A stretch of DNA of 64,000 nucleotides from NCBI GenBank assembly GCA_013399855.1, contig VXAY01005672.1, forward strand, positions 399,241 to 463,240, read 5' to 3'. Below, piece by piece: positions 34,915 through 46,794 of this stretch. Both the position numbers and the translations under genes were made by a program. The notes under the pieces are model-generated. The model was given only the letters and a program-made list of their open reading frames with translations, searched no databases and was not told the origin of the DNA. The DNA is from Oxyruncus cristatus. Lineage: Eukaryota; Chordata; Aves; Passeriformes; Cotingidae. Each line of letters begins with the position of its first letter. The stretch's first letter is position 1.

Positions 34915-37165
34915 TTCCCTGCTTGAAACTTCACTTAAACTTGTGCTTGAATCTTGCTTGAATAGCTGCTACTGCAGTCCGCTCTTTGTAATTATTTTAA
35001 ACGATTTTTTTTTTATTTTTTCACATATCTAATGATGATTGTAAAAGCAGTTAATTAGAAATTGATCTGTTTTTTTAATTAGGAAATCATTTCTTATGGC
35101 TGTAGCACACAAAATTTCAGGGTTCTCTGTTAGTACAAGTTCAGTTACTGACATGGCAGAATCACAGTTAGTACATCTCTCTGAAGAAACTGTTTATTCT
35201 GTCGCAGTTCTGTGTCTGTCATGGGCAGCCCTTTTTATTCCTTACTGCCATATACCTATTTTTTTTTTTTTTTTTAAGGATTAACTGAACAGCAGCATTA
35301 AGCAATGAAGGACCCATGTGCCCTTGTTTGTTTTTTGGACGCTTGGACCAAATTTAGCAAGTTTGTTGGTTTTTTTCCTTTTTTTTTTTCCAAAGTATAG
35401 TTTTGTCAGAAAGTCACTGATATCCCCAAACATGAATTCTGGAAGTCAGGCTGCAGTTAGTGTGAGAATCTGTTTTAGCAGTTCTCAAAGAACTATTAAA
35501 TATGCTTTTCAGGAATAGACATACAAAGTACTTTATGGAAAGTGGTGCTTTCTTATGACTCTGGATGTAAACTGTAAGTTCTTGAGTATCTGGGTGACTT
35601 GGCCCTGGGCTTTATCTTGTTTTCATTTGCAAAAGATTAAGAAAGTCAATTTAATATTTCAATGATCACTTATTTTAAATTATAGTTACATTCTTAATTA
35701 CAGCATGGTCTTCACAAGATGGCAAAGCTCTTAAATAGTGTAGTAAAAGCAAAATCTTCTGACAGTTCTGTCTTAGGTAACAAGTGGAAGGGATTTTTCT
35801 TTATTATTGTTGAAATACTGTGCTACCAAATGCTTTAAGGTTTGTTACCTGGGGAAATATTTTTATGGTTAAACTAGTGAATTTGTTTCCCTAAAAATGT
35901 ATCATTTTAATAGCTGTTTGTTTGAGAAGTTTGTAAATTATTGCACTTTTGTTACGATGTGGTCAGCTGAGGGGAAGACAACTGCAGAAAATGGTTCATT
36001 CCCTTAAAGAGAATGGGAGTCCTGCTTCACCATGTTCTCTTGGAGTAGCCAAGTACAGTCAGCAGCAAGAGCTGGGATAAGCAGAGAACTGATTGAAACA
36101 AACTGGTTGAAATGTTTGCACAGATGTGGTGCAATTTTGTCTTTTGTTTAACCTTTTCTCTCCCCTATATAGCATGCATAGGTCTGTGGGGGCCCACCCA
36201 GGCATTCCTTGCATGCCCTGAGCTTCCACTGAGTGCTTGAAGGATGAGAGTTTTAACTAATTTTAGTGATAGAGTGGTTCTTCCTACATTAACTGACGCT
36301 ATAATTGGTTTGTGATATGCTAATTACACAGAATTGCAATTTGGAAATCTTGACGTTCAGCTTTTCTTTAGTGATGACTTTCTCCATTTAGGAAAAGGTT
36401 TGAATTATGCCTGGCTTCTAATTAGAATCAGATGTGTTGGTCCTCATCCTGCAGTCAGATCTGTGCAGGCAGATTTGTATTTGCAGGAATTCTCATCTCG
36501 CTGAGGTTGTTGAGGCTGCTGGTCTGGGAAAGAGATGGGTACAGAAACAAGGGGTAAACTACAGTAGCTTTTCCAGTCTGGTAGGAGTTCAGACAATGGA
36601 CTGGGCACAAATAGCTATTTACTACTGCAGAATATATGGACCATGACTACTTTTGTGAGTGTGGGAGGCTCATGCTTTCACTTCGAGTTTTCCCTAAAAA
36701 AAAAAAAAAAAACAAAACAGAAAACATGGAATTTATACCTTACTGTATAAGTATGCTGACATAGGATAGGATCCAGCAGAACTGCGTGTTTTGATATGAA
36801 GGTTAGAATCAGGGTTTTTCAAAAAATATTTCGAACAGGATTCTTCAATCCAATTAGATTTAATTATCTTTTGTTTTTAAGTTATTGGTTTTTACAAGTT
36901 CTGTTCAGAATAGAGTATCCATTTTCTCTCATCCTGCACTTTTCTGTGTATTTAAGTGCTGAAACAAAAATAACCTTTGGAGCAAGTTTTAGAAAAAAAA
37001 CCACAGTGTTTTGGCAGCATTGAATTTGGAGTGGATTGTAATGTGTCTGTGCAAGGACTAGATTTTTTTTTTGTCATTTTATTTATTGAAGATGCCATTA
37101 CATGTGTTACCACTTCTTCCAAGTTGGACTTATGATTGAAATAAAGATTAAAGGCAATATGCCAG
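34915..37165 (+). other. CMPK1: CMPK1 3' UTR
   Basis: About 2.2 kb of AT-rich non-coding sequence, comparable to the long UTR of the mammalian gene, ending at the first good AATAAA (37140-37145) or the next one (37217-37222). No retained coding sequence is seen. Confidence 0.65.
37140..37145 (+). terminator. CMPK1 poly(A) signal AATAAA
   Basis: Canonical hexamer followed by a TG/T-rich stretch (GTGTGTTGTGTCC) that fits a downstream GU-rich element. Confidence 0.6.
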
Positions 37166-37216
37166 TGTGTTGTGTCCATTTAACAGCAAAACTGTATAAA
37201 GAATTTGAGGAGATCC

Positions 37217-37222
37217 AATAAA
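37217..37222 (+). terminator. Secondary CMPK1 poly(A) signal AATAAA
   Basis: A second canonical hexamer 77 bp further on; possible alternative end. Confidence 0.4.
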
Positions 37223-40200
37223 ATCTCTTCCGTGGCTTAATGAGTGCTTGGATACCTGTCACAAGGGATATTTTTCATATATATATCTATGTAATGCTAA
37301 TAAATACTTTATATACTTGATGTGGCTGCATACACACAGGTATGTGTATAAAAGTTATAAAAGTTCGGTTTTCAACATCAAAACTGAAGTCCTGAATACC
37401 CTGTTAGGCACAGGGTAAGACCAGGCAATTGCCTGGGGAACTGGTACCTTTTCTTGGTTATATAGGTTTATCAGATGACCCTATTTGTATAGCTGTGCAG
37501 TGGTAGTTCATTTGGCGCATCTGTGGAAGAAAAGGGGCTAGAAGTGGTCTAGGAAACACAAACCTGTTGTGCAGCTGCTGTTGGAGACACTTTTTGTCTT
37601 GATTTCTCGTGCTTCCTTGCCCAGTCACCGGCTGATCTGAATGCCATTCTGCTGCTTTGCATCACATGCCTATGTGCTGTACTCCGGACTGTGTTCTTAA
37701 AGGAGATTGGCACAGCGTAATATTCTTTATAAAAGAAACTGAGAGGGTGCCAGGCTTGTTTTAAAGTAACCGATTTTGTGTAAAGGTTTGTCACAAAATG
37801 GACTGTTTTGTCACGCGTAGGTTCCCAGTAAACAACATGTTGATCTTGGAATCATAGAATAATTTATGTTGGAAAAGACTTCTAAGATCACGGAATCCAA
37901 CCCTTCCAACTTGAAACCTTACTCTGGGAAGATTTGCAGAGCTGGCCTGAAAGGGGTGGGTAAAGCAGGGGATTTTCCGGCAGGGGTAGGTATCTTTCTG
38001 CTGGTAAAACCTCGCAGACCAAACTCTTGCTGAAACCTCACCCTGAGGTCGTAGCGTGTCCTCAGGGACTGACTGTCAGGGAGGGGCAAAGCTCCCCATC
38101 AAATTAGCACCTTCTGGACAGACATTTTCTGTTAAGTGTCCCACTGTGGGAGTGGGGGCAGGCAGAGAAGACCATAAGCATGCAGTTGAGGATTGCCTCA
38201 GTGTAAGATACTCCCCACTAGCAACATTTGTCCTTAATAAGAGCTGGCTCATGAGGGTGTTCCAAGGTCTTGTGGAAAATTCTGTGTCTTACAACAGTGG
38301 GGACATCTATGTGGTGCTGCCCAGGCTGAACTGGGGAGAAGGGGAGAGTTAAGTGGAAAAAACCCTCAGTTCAGACCGGAGCTGCCAACTGTCGTTACCG
38401 GTTGGCAGTTTCTAGCTGCCAGCATTTAGGAAAGTTGCAGCTTAGGGGATTACTTCTCTGCTTAGTTTGAGGTTCAATACCAGTCAGTCCCTGTCGTGAC
38501 ACAGATGTCTCTGAAGGCTGCGATCTGCGATGGCTCCGCTGGCCTTGTGCTTGGAAGTGTGTGTGTGTGGGGGGCAACACTTGGCTCCTGGGAACAATCA
38601 GGTTATTTCTTCAAGATGTGGTACAGCAGGACTCGGAGATGGGGCTGTGCTTTGGAGACCTGGGGCTGTGCCCTTGCCACAGCCCAAAGATCCCAGGGTT
38701 AACGGCTGATAATGGAAACTGCAAGACCATGTGAAGAGGATTCGGCTGATCAGGTAACAAAGGAGACAGTAGCAAAAATACTAATACTTGGTTTCATATA
38801 GCAGCAGTGCACACACTCTTTTGATCTGCAGGCATTTATAAAGCTTCCAGTGGAGATAGGGGAGCATGGATGAATTTAATCTTGCAGCTCTCTGCTGTTT
38901 TTCATGGATTGCTTAGTTTAAGATGGTGGTTTTCAGTCTGTGGTCTGTAGAGTATTTCTGTTGGTAACAATAGGCGTCTTTATTCAGTCTTCTAATCTGC
39001 TCAGCTGAAGTATGATCTATCCTCTTTGCTTTCTGCCTTTTAATGCCTTTTCTTTATGTTTGTGAATTGCAGATGTTCTTTGGGATAGGGAAGGGAGTGT
39101 ACTTACCAATCTCTCTGTGCCTTGCAAAATAAAGAAAATCTTTAAACCTTCAGCTGGAGCAACCTGAACCTGTTTCTGACATGAACTTGGCACATAAGCT
39201 GTTACAAAACCAACATTGCACATTGCTTTTTTTTTTTCCTCCCAGCTACAGAAAATCTGTGTGTTACCTCTGCTCTTTTCTCCTGTGTGAGTCAGATCAG
39301 CTGTGTCTGTCGTGCTTCAGCACAGTGCTTAGCAGCAGTTGCATGAAGAAACCTCTTCAATCACTGGTGTTAAACCAGCAGTGACCAGTTGTCCTTCAAT
39401 GGAGGCGGGTGAGATGGTTGAGGAGGGGAGGGAAGATGCTTAGAGAAGCATTGACTAGTCAGACTTCAGCTTTAGGTACATGCCTGTTCTGCACAGCAGT
39501 GATGCTTGTGGAGTCCAGCTATTTCATGATTGTGCTGTATGGAAATTAAGGCAATTTCACTCCCTGCCCACAAGTCTCCCCTCATCGACTCTGCCCCCTT
39601 AAATTCCAGGGGTGAAGATAGGAATTTTTCTTCAGGATAATGCCATAGAAACTAAACTGGGCAGGAAGAAGGCAACTTGAACCTCGCTTGTGAAGCATGA
39701 GAAGCACAGTGTCTTTCACTGTGGGCAGCAGTGCCAGGCTGTTTTGTCATCCTGGCTTAGAACTGCATTCAGACAGCAAAAGCAGAAATTTTCTCTTTCC
39801 CCTCAAATGTTTGGCAGAAAGCTTGCTTTTGTCTAAAATGCTTCTTAAGCACTGTGTGAACCATTCAGTCCTAAACCAAATACCAGTTTGAGTTTGTGCT
39901 TTTTCTTTCTAATTTACAAACAGGAGGGTTTGGTTTAGTTTGTAATAGCTGCTGCAGCGAGACAACCCTTGGAAAATACAAGGCGCTGTCCCAAAAGATA
40001 TTATCTGCTTTATTCTGGAGGGCTTTTTAGCACAATGCTGTTTCTGTGTGGTAAGAAATGGAAAAGATTGCTGTGCAACTACCGAAGTGTAATGGGATGG
40101 GGATGGTACGTGGAAGTGGCATCTTGGACAGCTTCTGTTCTCAGCATGCACTTTTATTTAGTGCCATGAGATATGAAAAGAGATTTGGGGATAGAATCAG

Positions 40201-43200
40201 ATCAAGTCTGAGGAGTGAAGCTTAATCTGTTGTGGAGGTCTTCAAGGACTGTCAGGATCTATCAGGGTGTATGAAGCATGTAGTATGTAATGGTCCTCTC
40301 TCCTGACCAAGCATATGGCTATCTCTAGGTTCCTCTTTGGGGCATGACTACTGTTGTCTTCTTAAACCAGAACCAGCTGAAGTTCCCTGCTATGGTCACT
40401 AAGTATTCTGAAATCTGTATTATGTTCTAACTCAAATTTCTCTGTTCCTGTCTGAATACCCTCTCTAGTTTCATTTGGATATGATGGAAATCATCAGTGC
40501 CTTTCTTTCAGGGGGAGATCTGGCTCAGTATGAAGTTGAGCTGCTGCCCCACATCATACTCCACACAAAAGAGGGAGATGCTTTTTGTGAGTTTTAGTGG
40601 CTTCCTCCCTTCCATTTTCCCTTCCAGGCCACTCATCCTGGATGCACAAGGTTTCCCAAGGTTTAGCAGTATCTCCATACCCCAAAAGGGGAGGTGATAG
40701 CTAGGCCATGGAAGAAGCCCTTGGGCATAGAAGACAACAATGGCATGAAACGTCGCGGATGCATTTTTCAAATGAAAGTATAATCAGGAGCCACATTTTT
40801 GCTGGGTAGGCAAAATGTTTGTGGAAAACAGAAACAGGGATAATTTCACCATGTTCTTTGTAATTTAAAAATTTCTGTGGAAATAAAGAGTATTTGACTG
40901 CTTCCTTGCAAGAGCGAGCGTGGGGTTGTAAGTGCCGTTCCTGAAGCAAGCATAGCTTTTGGCTTACTGTGTGTGACTCCTTGTGAAGCTTCCCTGGGTT
41001 CTTGGATGCTGCTCTTGCCAGCGAGAGCAGATTGCTTCCAGCAATAAACATCCCACAAAATTATGTATGTTCTTTAAGAAAAGCACCAAGATTTTCTGCT
41101 AATTGCAAAAATACATAATGGATGCCTTCAGCATCTGTTATTTATTCTCCAACCAGCTTTCATCCAAAAGCAACCTTTAATCAAACATTAGGATTGAGGA
41201 GTTTAGCTGTTCCAACGTGTCACGCATGTCTACACCCTCCAGTTTAACGGTGTTTGAAACCCATGCTTCGAGTTTGCCTCTAGAGAGAAGCAGAAGTCGT
41301 TTATGTCTCTAGCTCGGAGGCGTTCACCACCTGGAGAAGGCGATGGTCGGTGCCGGAGCCGATGGATGTCTCTGGTGTTTACCTGGGGTCTTTTTGGGGA
41401 GCCAAAGACCGGCAGAGAGGATTTTGCTCACACGACAGTTGCTTCGATCCGCCACAAGGAGGGGTGCAAGGTTCGCGGAGAGCAGGATGCAGCTTGGAAG
41501 TGGCGTTCGTGGGATGTACACTATTCCTCGTGTCTTGGAAGTCCTGATTTTTAGTTAAAAAGCCTGATTGTTTTTAACGGTGTAACTTTAAAAAAAAAAA
41601 CAAAAACATGGAGAAATAGATATTTGTGGATGAGTTTTTTGTTGCACTGAGATCTGCTGTGTTGGTAACTTGGCAACAGTAAATGTCCTGGGTTGTTTTT
41701 CCTTTTTTTTTTTTTTTTTTGTTTAATTGTATCTAATGAGTACAACTGGATGGGGCCAACTTAATTTTCGTGGCTGTTCTGTGCCACTACCTTCGTGATA
41801 GGTTTGCCATTGCCATGGCATGAACCAACTAGGCAGTTTTCCGAGACTGACTTTTGACTTGAGAGCTTTCCACCAGTGAAGGAGTTTGATACCTGGTGCC
41901 ACGGCAGAGAAGTGTTCCTGGTGTCTCTCCACCCCAGAGTGCCTCAGAAGTGAGATCTGCCCTGGGCTGGCAGAGGGAGCACTAGGAGTGAAGCTGCTGG
42001 AAAAAGCTGAGTGGTAAGCACCCGATTCCCTTTCACAGGGGGAATTGTATCCAATTCCCTTTCACAGGGAAATTTTACGGAGGGAAAGCACTGTAGCTAC
42101 ACAGTCAAAACCTTAATTGCTTTGTCTGTTGATTGATGTTTTTTGGCAAAATCTTCTACTTGCCTTTCCATCCTATTATTCCTTCCAAATGACTCTGTTG
42201 GAAAAGCATGGAGTAGTTTACTCCTTCAGGCACGGCTTTGCAGATTCTACCTGAGGATCCTTCAGCAATAACAGCCCTACGCTTCCCAGAAAGGACCTCA
42301 GGGTAGGGGAATGGGAAGAGACAGAATGGGTCTGGCATCTTGGCTGGTGGAGGTCAGAGAAGGGAACTCTCGAGGTGCCAGCAGGGTTACACCAACAGAA
42401 CTTTGTGCTGGGGCATGGCCAGTAATTCTGAACGTGGGGCAGGAGCAGGACTGGTACCAGCAGCCACCCCCTGTGTAGGTTCAGCATCTCCTGCTATTCC
42501 AGTGACATCTGGGTCCTGAGACACCTCCCAGACAGACGGCAGAGCAGCACTGTTGGGGGCTGAGCACTAATGACTTTGCAGCCCCCTTGCAGCAGATCTA
42601 TTCCTCTGTGCTTAGGTGTGTTCCCACTTTGTAAAGCAGGAGATCAATGCACAAAGGGACTCCCAAACTGGACAGAAGCACATCCTACATGACTGGCAAA
42701 AGGAGAAATAGCCTTTGCAAAAAGCAACTGCTCAAATTTGACCAAACTGGCTCCTAACTCACTGCAGTTAACAGAATACCAGGCTTACTTGGGTTTAGCA
42801 GAATTCACTGCATCTGTTCAAGGAGTCAGGAGTCATTTACCCCCAAAGTTAGTCCAGGTGTTTAGGTCAGGATGTTAAACAAATTCTGCTTCTTATCCAA
42901 AGTATTGAGAGGAGGTGTGGGGTTTTTTTCAGGGAAATTCATAAAGGCATTTTTTTAGGGCACTTGCTGATGCTGGTAGAGCAGTGCCTCAAGAGCAAGT
43001 TATTCTTGAGTTAGAGGGCAGAGTCTGAGAACCAAAACTGTCTTGGAAGTCCAGTCCTCCTTGAAGCTTGTGACATCTGTCAGCAGTCATGTCCAACCTG
43101 CTAATGTCCATCTGTGCTGCAGAATAAAAGACTAGATAATTATGTTTCAGATAACATGTGTTATTAAAAGTTAAGAAGAACGGCAGTTAATTAAAATGGT

Positions 43201-46197
43201 AAGGAACAAGTGACATTATCATTAATAATAAGTCACAGCCTTAATTTTTAAAATTACTGAAAAAAAATGATGCATCCATTAACGGGCACTTTGATAGGGA
43301 TTGCTCTGGAGAGGGGAGATTTTGAGTCTCTTTGGGAGAGCAGGTAGGTTTCTGCTGTCTAAGTAGGCACAGGGTCACCACTGCAGCTAATGAAGGTTGG
43401 ATGAGACATATGAAGACTCTTAATTAGCTTGGCTGTTACTCTTCCATCGTGAGCAATTCTTCAACTCCTGCGTTATCTACCCTGCCGTTCCCTCCCTGAA
43501 CTGTGCAGTCCCTTAACAATATGGGCTCTGGGGGAAAAGAATAAAAATGGGGAGTTGAGAACCCCCACAAACAGCTGAGGAGGTGCTGAAGGGTGCAGAA
43601 GTGGGTGAGGTCTTTGGCAAATACCCACATGTGAGAGCCCTTGGCACAGAGTAACCCTGATGAGCTACTAATTGTTCTAATTGTTTGGAGCAGTGAACCC
43701 AGCCCAGATGGGTGAGGACAGGCACTTCCTAAGTTAGTGTGGAAGTACTGACTGTAGCCCAGGATGTTGCACCCGGGGAGGGAAGCACTGGTCCTGCAGC
43801 CCCAGCTTTGGGATCCAGGGAAGGAGCAGAGGTGAGAGCTCTGGCTTTAGTTATTACTGCGTTGGTTTGCTCAAGGACAAAGTTCCTGGCTCCTTTGGGT
43901 TGTCTGAGAGGGGCTGGGCAGCGTGAGGGGAAGGTGCTGGGATGTTTTTGAGCAGTGCCAAGGACGTCTGGCTCTGTAGCTTCCTTCTATTTCATAGGGC
44001 ATTATTGGAGGCAGAGACCTGAGCCTAAGACCTTGGGCAGAGGTCTCCATCAAGCTCAGATCTTTCCCATGCTCCTGGTTCCTTTCCCCACAGGTAAATG
44101 CCCCAAAGCTGCCAGGTTGCTGAGAAGTCTGATGTTACTGAAGGGGACTTTGGTGCCTCAAAGCCTGTGTGACTGGAAAGCCTGCCAGTCACTCAGGCAG
44201 CGTGAAATTTGGTTAGAAGTCATCTAAGCTTGGGTTTTTTGGGTTGTTTTGGTTTTCTCTCTGGTTTTTTTCCTTCTCTTTCTGTTTTTTGGGGGTTTTT
44301 TTGGTTTGTTTCTGTCCAATAACCACAAGGAGTAGGAAAGATGGATGTTTTTTAAGTGGATTCAGATTACTGTATCATTATTCAAAGGAAAAAAAAAAAA
44401 ATCCTACCCAAGTCCCTGTAATTCCAGTACTGAAAGCTCTAAGGAAGCATTCTAGCTCTAATAGAAAACTTCTCCTGCTGTCCTTGTGCTTCAGACTTTG
44501 AATTGAGAACGTGAGTAAAGGACAAGAGGTGAAAGAAATGCTGAAGATTAAATGAGTTGCCACACACCTGCAGCAGGTCAGTGAACCTCCCTTGCTGGAG
44601 AAGCTGCCCTGGTTTATCAGACCGGTGGCAAGATTTGCCTGCCAGGGCTCAGCCCTGCCCACAGACCAGCACGTGTGGTGCTGAGGAGTTGGTCTTTTCT
44701 GGGCTCTCTTTTAAGTCAGAGTAAGCTCTAAATAATGGGTAGGTGAGCTGCATGAGTAAACCCTGACCCCTCCTCTGCAAGTGGCAGAGGTAGGACAGAA
44801 AGACCACAGCTCCACCAGCCTCATTCTCCGTTTCCTGCACAGGTGATGCTATTTTCCCTTTGCTGCTGCAAAGGGGTGTTTTTAACACCTGAGAGACGTG
44901 AAAGAAATGAGAACTGTTTGGCATGGTGCTGAGATGCCGCTGTGCCTGGCTGCACAGACACCTTGTTCCCCAGCAAACTCAAGAGCCTGGGCTTGATCCT
45001 TTGTGCTTTTAAGTCTGTGATGGTGTGAGCAGAGGGAATGGTTTCTTTCTGTGCCTAAAACTGAGGGTCCATCCAAACATGCCTGTGTCTGGTGGGTCTG
45101 TGGAGGTGGAAAGGAGGTTGTGCTGCCTCTGGCAGCCACGGGCAGAGAGGTTGCATCAGCCTGACCCTGCCTTGTATAGGACACATCCAACGGGGACAGG
45201 ACACCAGTGGAGTGGCAGTACGGGGCTGTGTATTCCAGGGGTGAGACCCTGTCTGGTGGATGGGTTCACCAGGTGTGCAGCCCTGGGGACGTGGGATCCT
45301 TCTCTGGGCTCTGCTCGCCCCATCCCTGCACACACAGACACTGGTCCCCAAAACTGCCTCTTTAGAGTTGATACTACCTGCTTCCCATGAGGTCCCTGTG
45401 GGGGTGAAGTCACCACCAGCAGAGTTAAAAAGCCTTTCTGGAGGTAAATAAAACCCCAAGCTGCCCTGTTATTTTAAAGAAGCTGCCTCCCACGTGTGAC
45501 CTTGGGGTGCGTGTTGATGGGAGCCTGCCGCAAGGGTTTAGTCTGAAACCAAATCCCCTCTCTCTCTGCCTTTCTCCCCTGAAATGGGAGCTGTCATCAT
45601 ACTGCTCAATCTTTTAAGTCAGCCTGAATGCTGATTGTCTTTCTTTAATAAAAAGTCTCTGGGATGCCGTGTGAGGGCTGTGGCTTTGTTTAAAGGTGTG
45701 CCCTCACTTGCTCTTTGGTATTTGCCTGGTCTTCTCTGCCTTGTGACTCCAGTGAAGGTGCATTCCTGATGAAAGGCTTGTTTTGGTGAAAGTGGGGCTG
45801 ATGGCAGGGCCTGCAGGTGTGTGAGTAGAACTGTTGCTGAGGCCACTGTAGTCTCTCAAAGTGGGCACCTGTCACTAGGGAGGGCAAGAACGATAAGCAC
45901 CTGTGGTGGCTGCAGGTCCCACTTCCTCTGCAGCTGAGAGGAGCCCCTGGGGTCGTCCCCTGCCTCATGGGTGAGAGCTTGGCTGTGGGGTGGATGAGGG
46001 GAAGGCAGGCAGAAACTGGGCTCTTGCTGCTCTCTGATAGAAGACACAATTTGTGAAGCTGCTTGAAATACCCACCATAAGAAAAATCCCACCAGCAGCT
46101 GCTGGGAAGCTTTTGGGGATGGGCCAGCAGTGGGATGTTCTCTGCTGAGCCCTGTCTTGAGAGTCTCAGGCTGCTTCAATAGGGAGACAATACATCT
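37223..46197. other. Intergenic region downstream of CMPK1, part 1
   Basis: No exon or protein family was recognised. It holds a TA microsatellite (about 37275-37287), the CR1 relic at 37848, a GT/G-rich tract near 38557-38575, a 33-bp partial tandem duplication with shared ATTCCCTTTCACAGGG (about 42024-42070) and T-rich runs near 41701-41720. Confidence 0.6.
37848..37903 (-). mobile_element. CR1 LINE 3'-terminal relic, antisense
   Basis: Begins GGAATCATAGAAT and continues to AATCCAACCC. It is the reverse complement of the CR1 3' tail, matching the tail at 31630-31673 with substitutions. Confidence 0.88.
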
Positions 46198-46362
46198 CAG
46201 GTGAAACATAATCCCTCTGACAGGAATGAAATGAGCTCTCACAGCAGGTACCTTTCCCTGCTGACTGTGGTCTTTTCACTTTTTGGCCCCAGACCAAAGC
46301 CTACTTGACAGGGAGGTCTTTAAGCAAGTCAGTCAAAGGGTGGTAGAGAAGAGGAGGCAAAC
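46198..46362 (+). repeat. Copy A of a diverged 165-bp direct duplication
   Basis: Starts CAGGTGAAACATAA, includes CTTTTTGGCCCCAGACCA and CCTACTTGACAGGG, and ends GAGGCAAAC. It aligns end to end with 46630-46794. Confidence 0.85.
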
Positions 46363-46629
46363 ATGATGCTCTGTGGTATGGAATATCCATTTGGTCACCT
46401 GGCCACGCTCCCTCTCAGCTTTCCTTGCTTCTCCTCACTGGCAGAGAATGGGAAATGGAAAAGTTCTTGACTTGTAGTAAGCTCCACTTAGCAACAGCTA
46501 AAACATCAGCATGTTATGAACGTTATTCTCATACTAAATCCAAAACAAAGAACTGTAAAAACTACTGGGAAGAAAATGAACTGTGTCCCAGTCGAAACCA
46601 TTTGCTTTCTGGGGTTAAACCACAACACT

Positions 46630-46794
46630 CAGGTGAAACATAACCCCTCGGCCAGGGAAGAATTAAACTCCCCCAGCAGGTACCTTTCTCAGCTCACCAT
46701 GGCCTTTTCTCTTTTTGGCCCCAGACCACAACCTACTTGACAGGGGCATCTTTAACTCTGTCAATCAGAGTGCAGTGGAGAAGAGAAGGCAAAC
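46630..46794 (+). repeat. Copy B of the 165-bp direct duplication
   Basis: Starts CAGGTGAAACATAA and shares CTTTTTGGCCCCAGACCA, CCTACTTGACAGGG and GAGAAG-GGCAAAC with copy A at an offset of 432 bp, with many scattered substitutions. It is either an old local duplication or two copies of an unnamed dispersed repeat. Confidence 0.85.
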
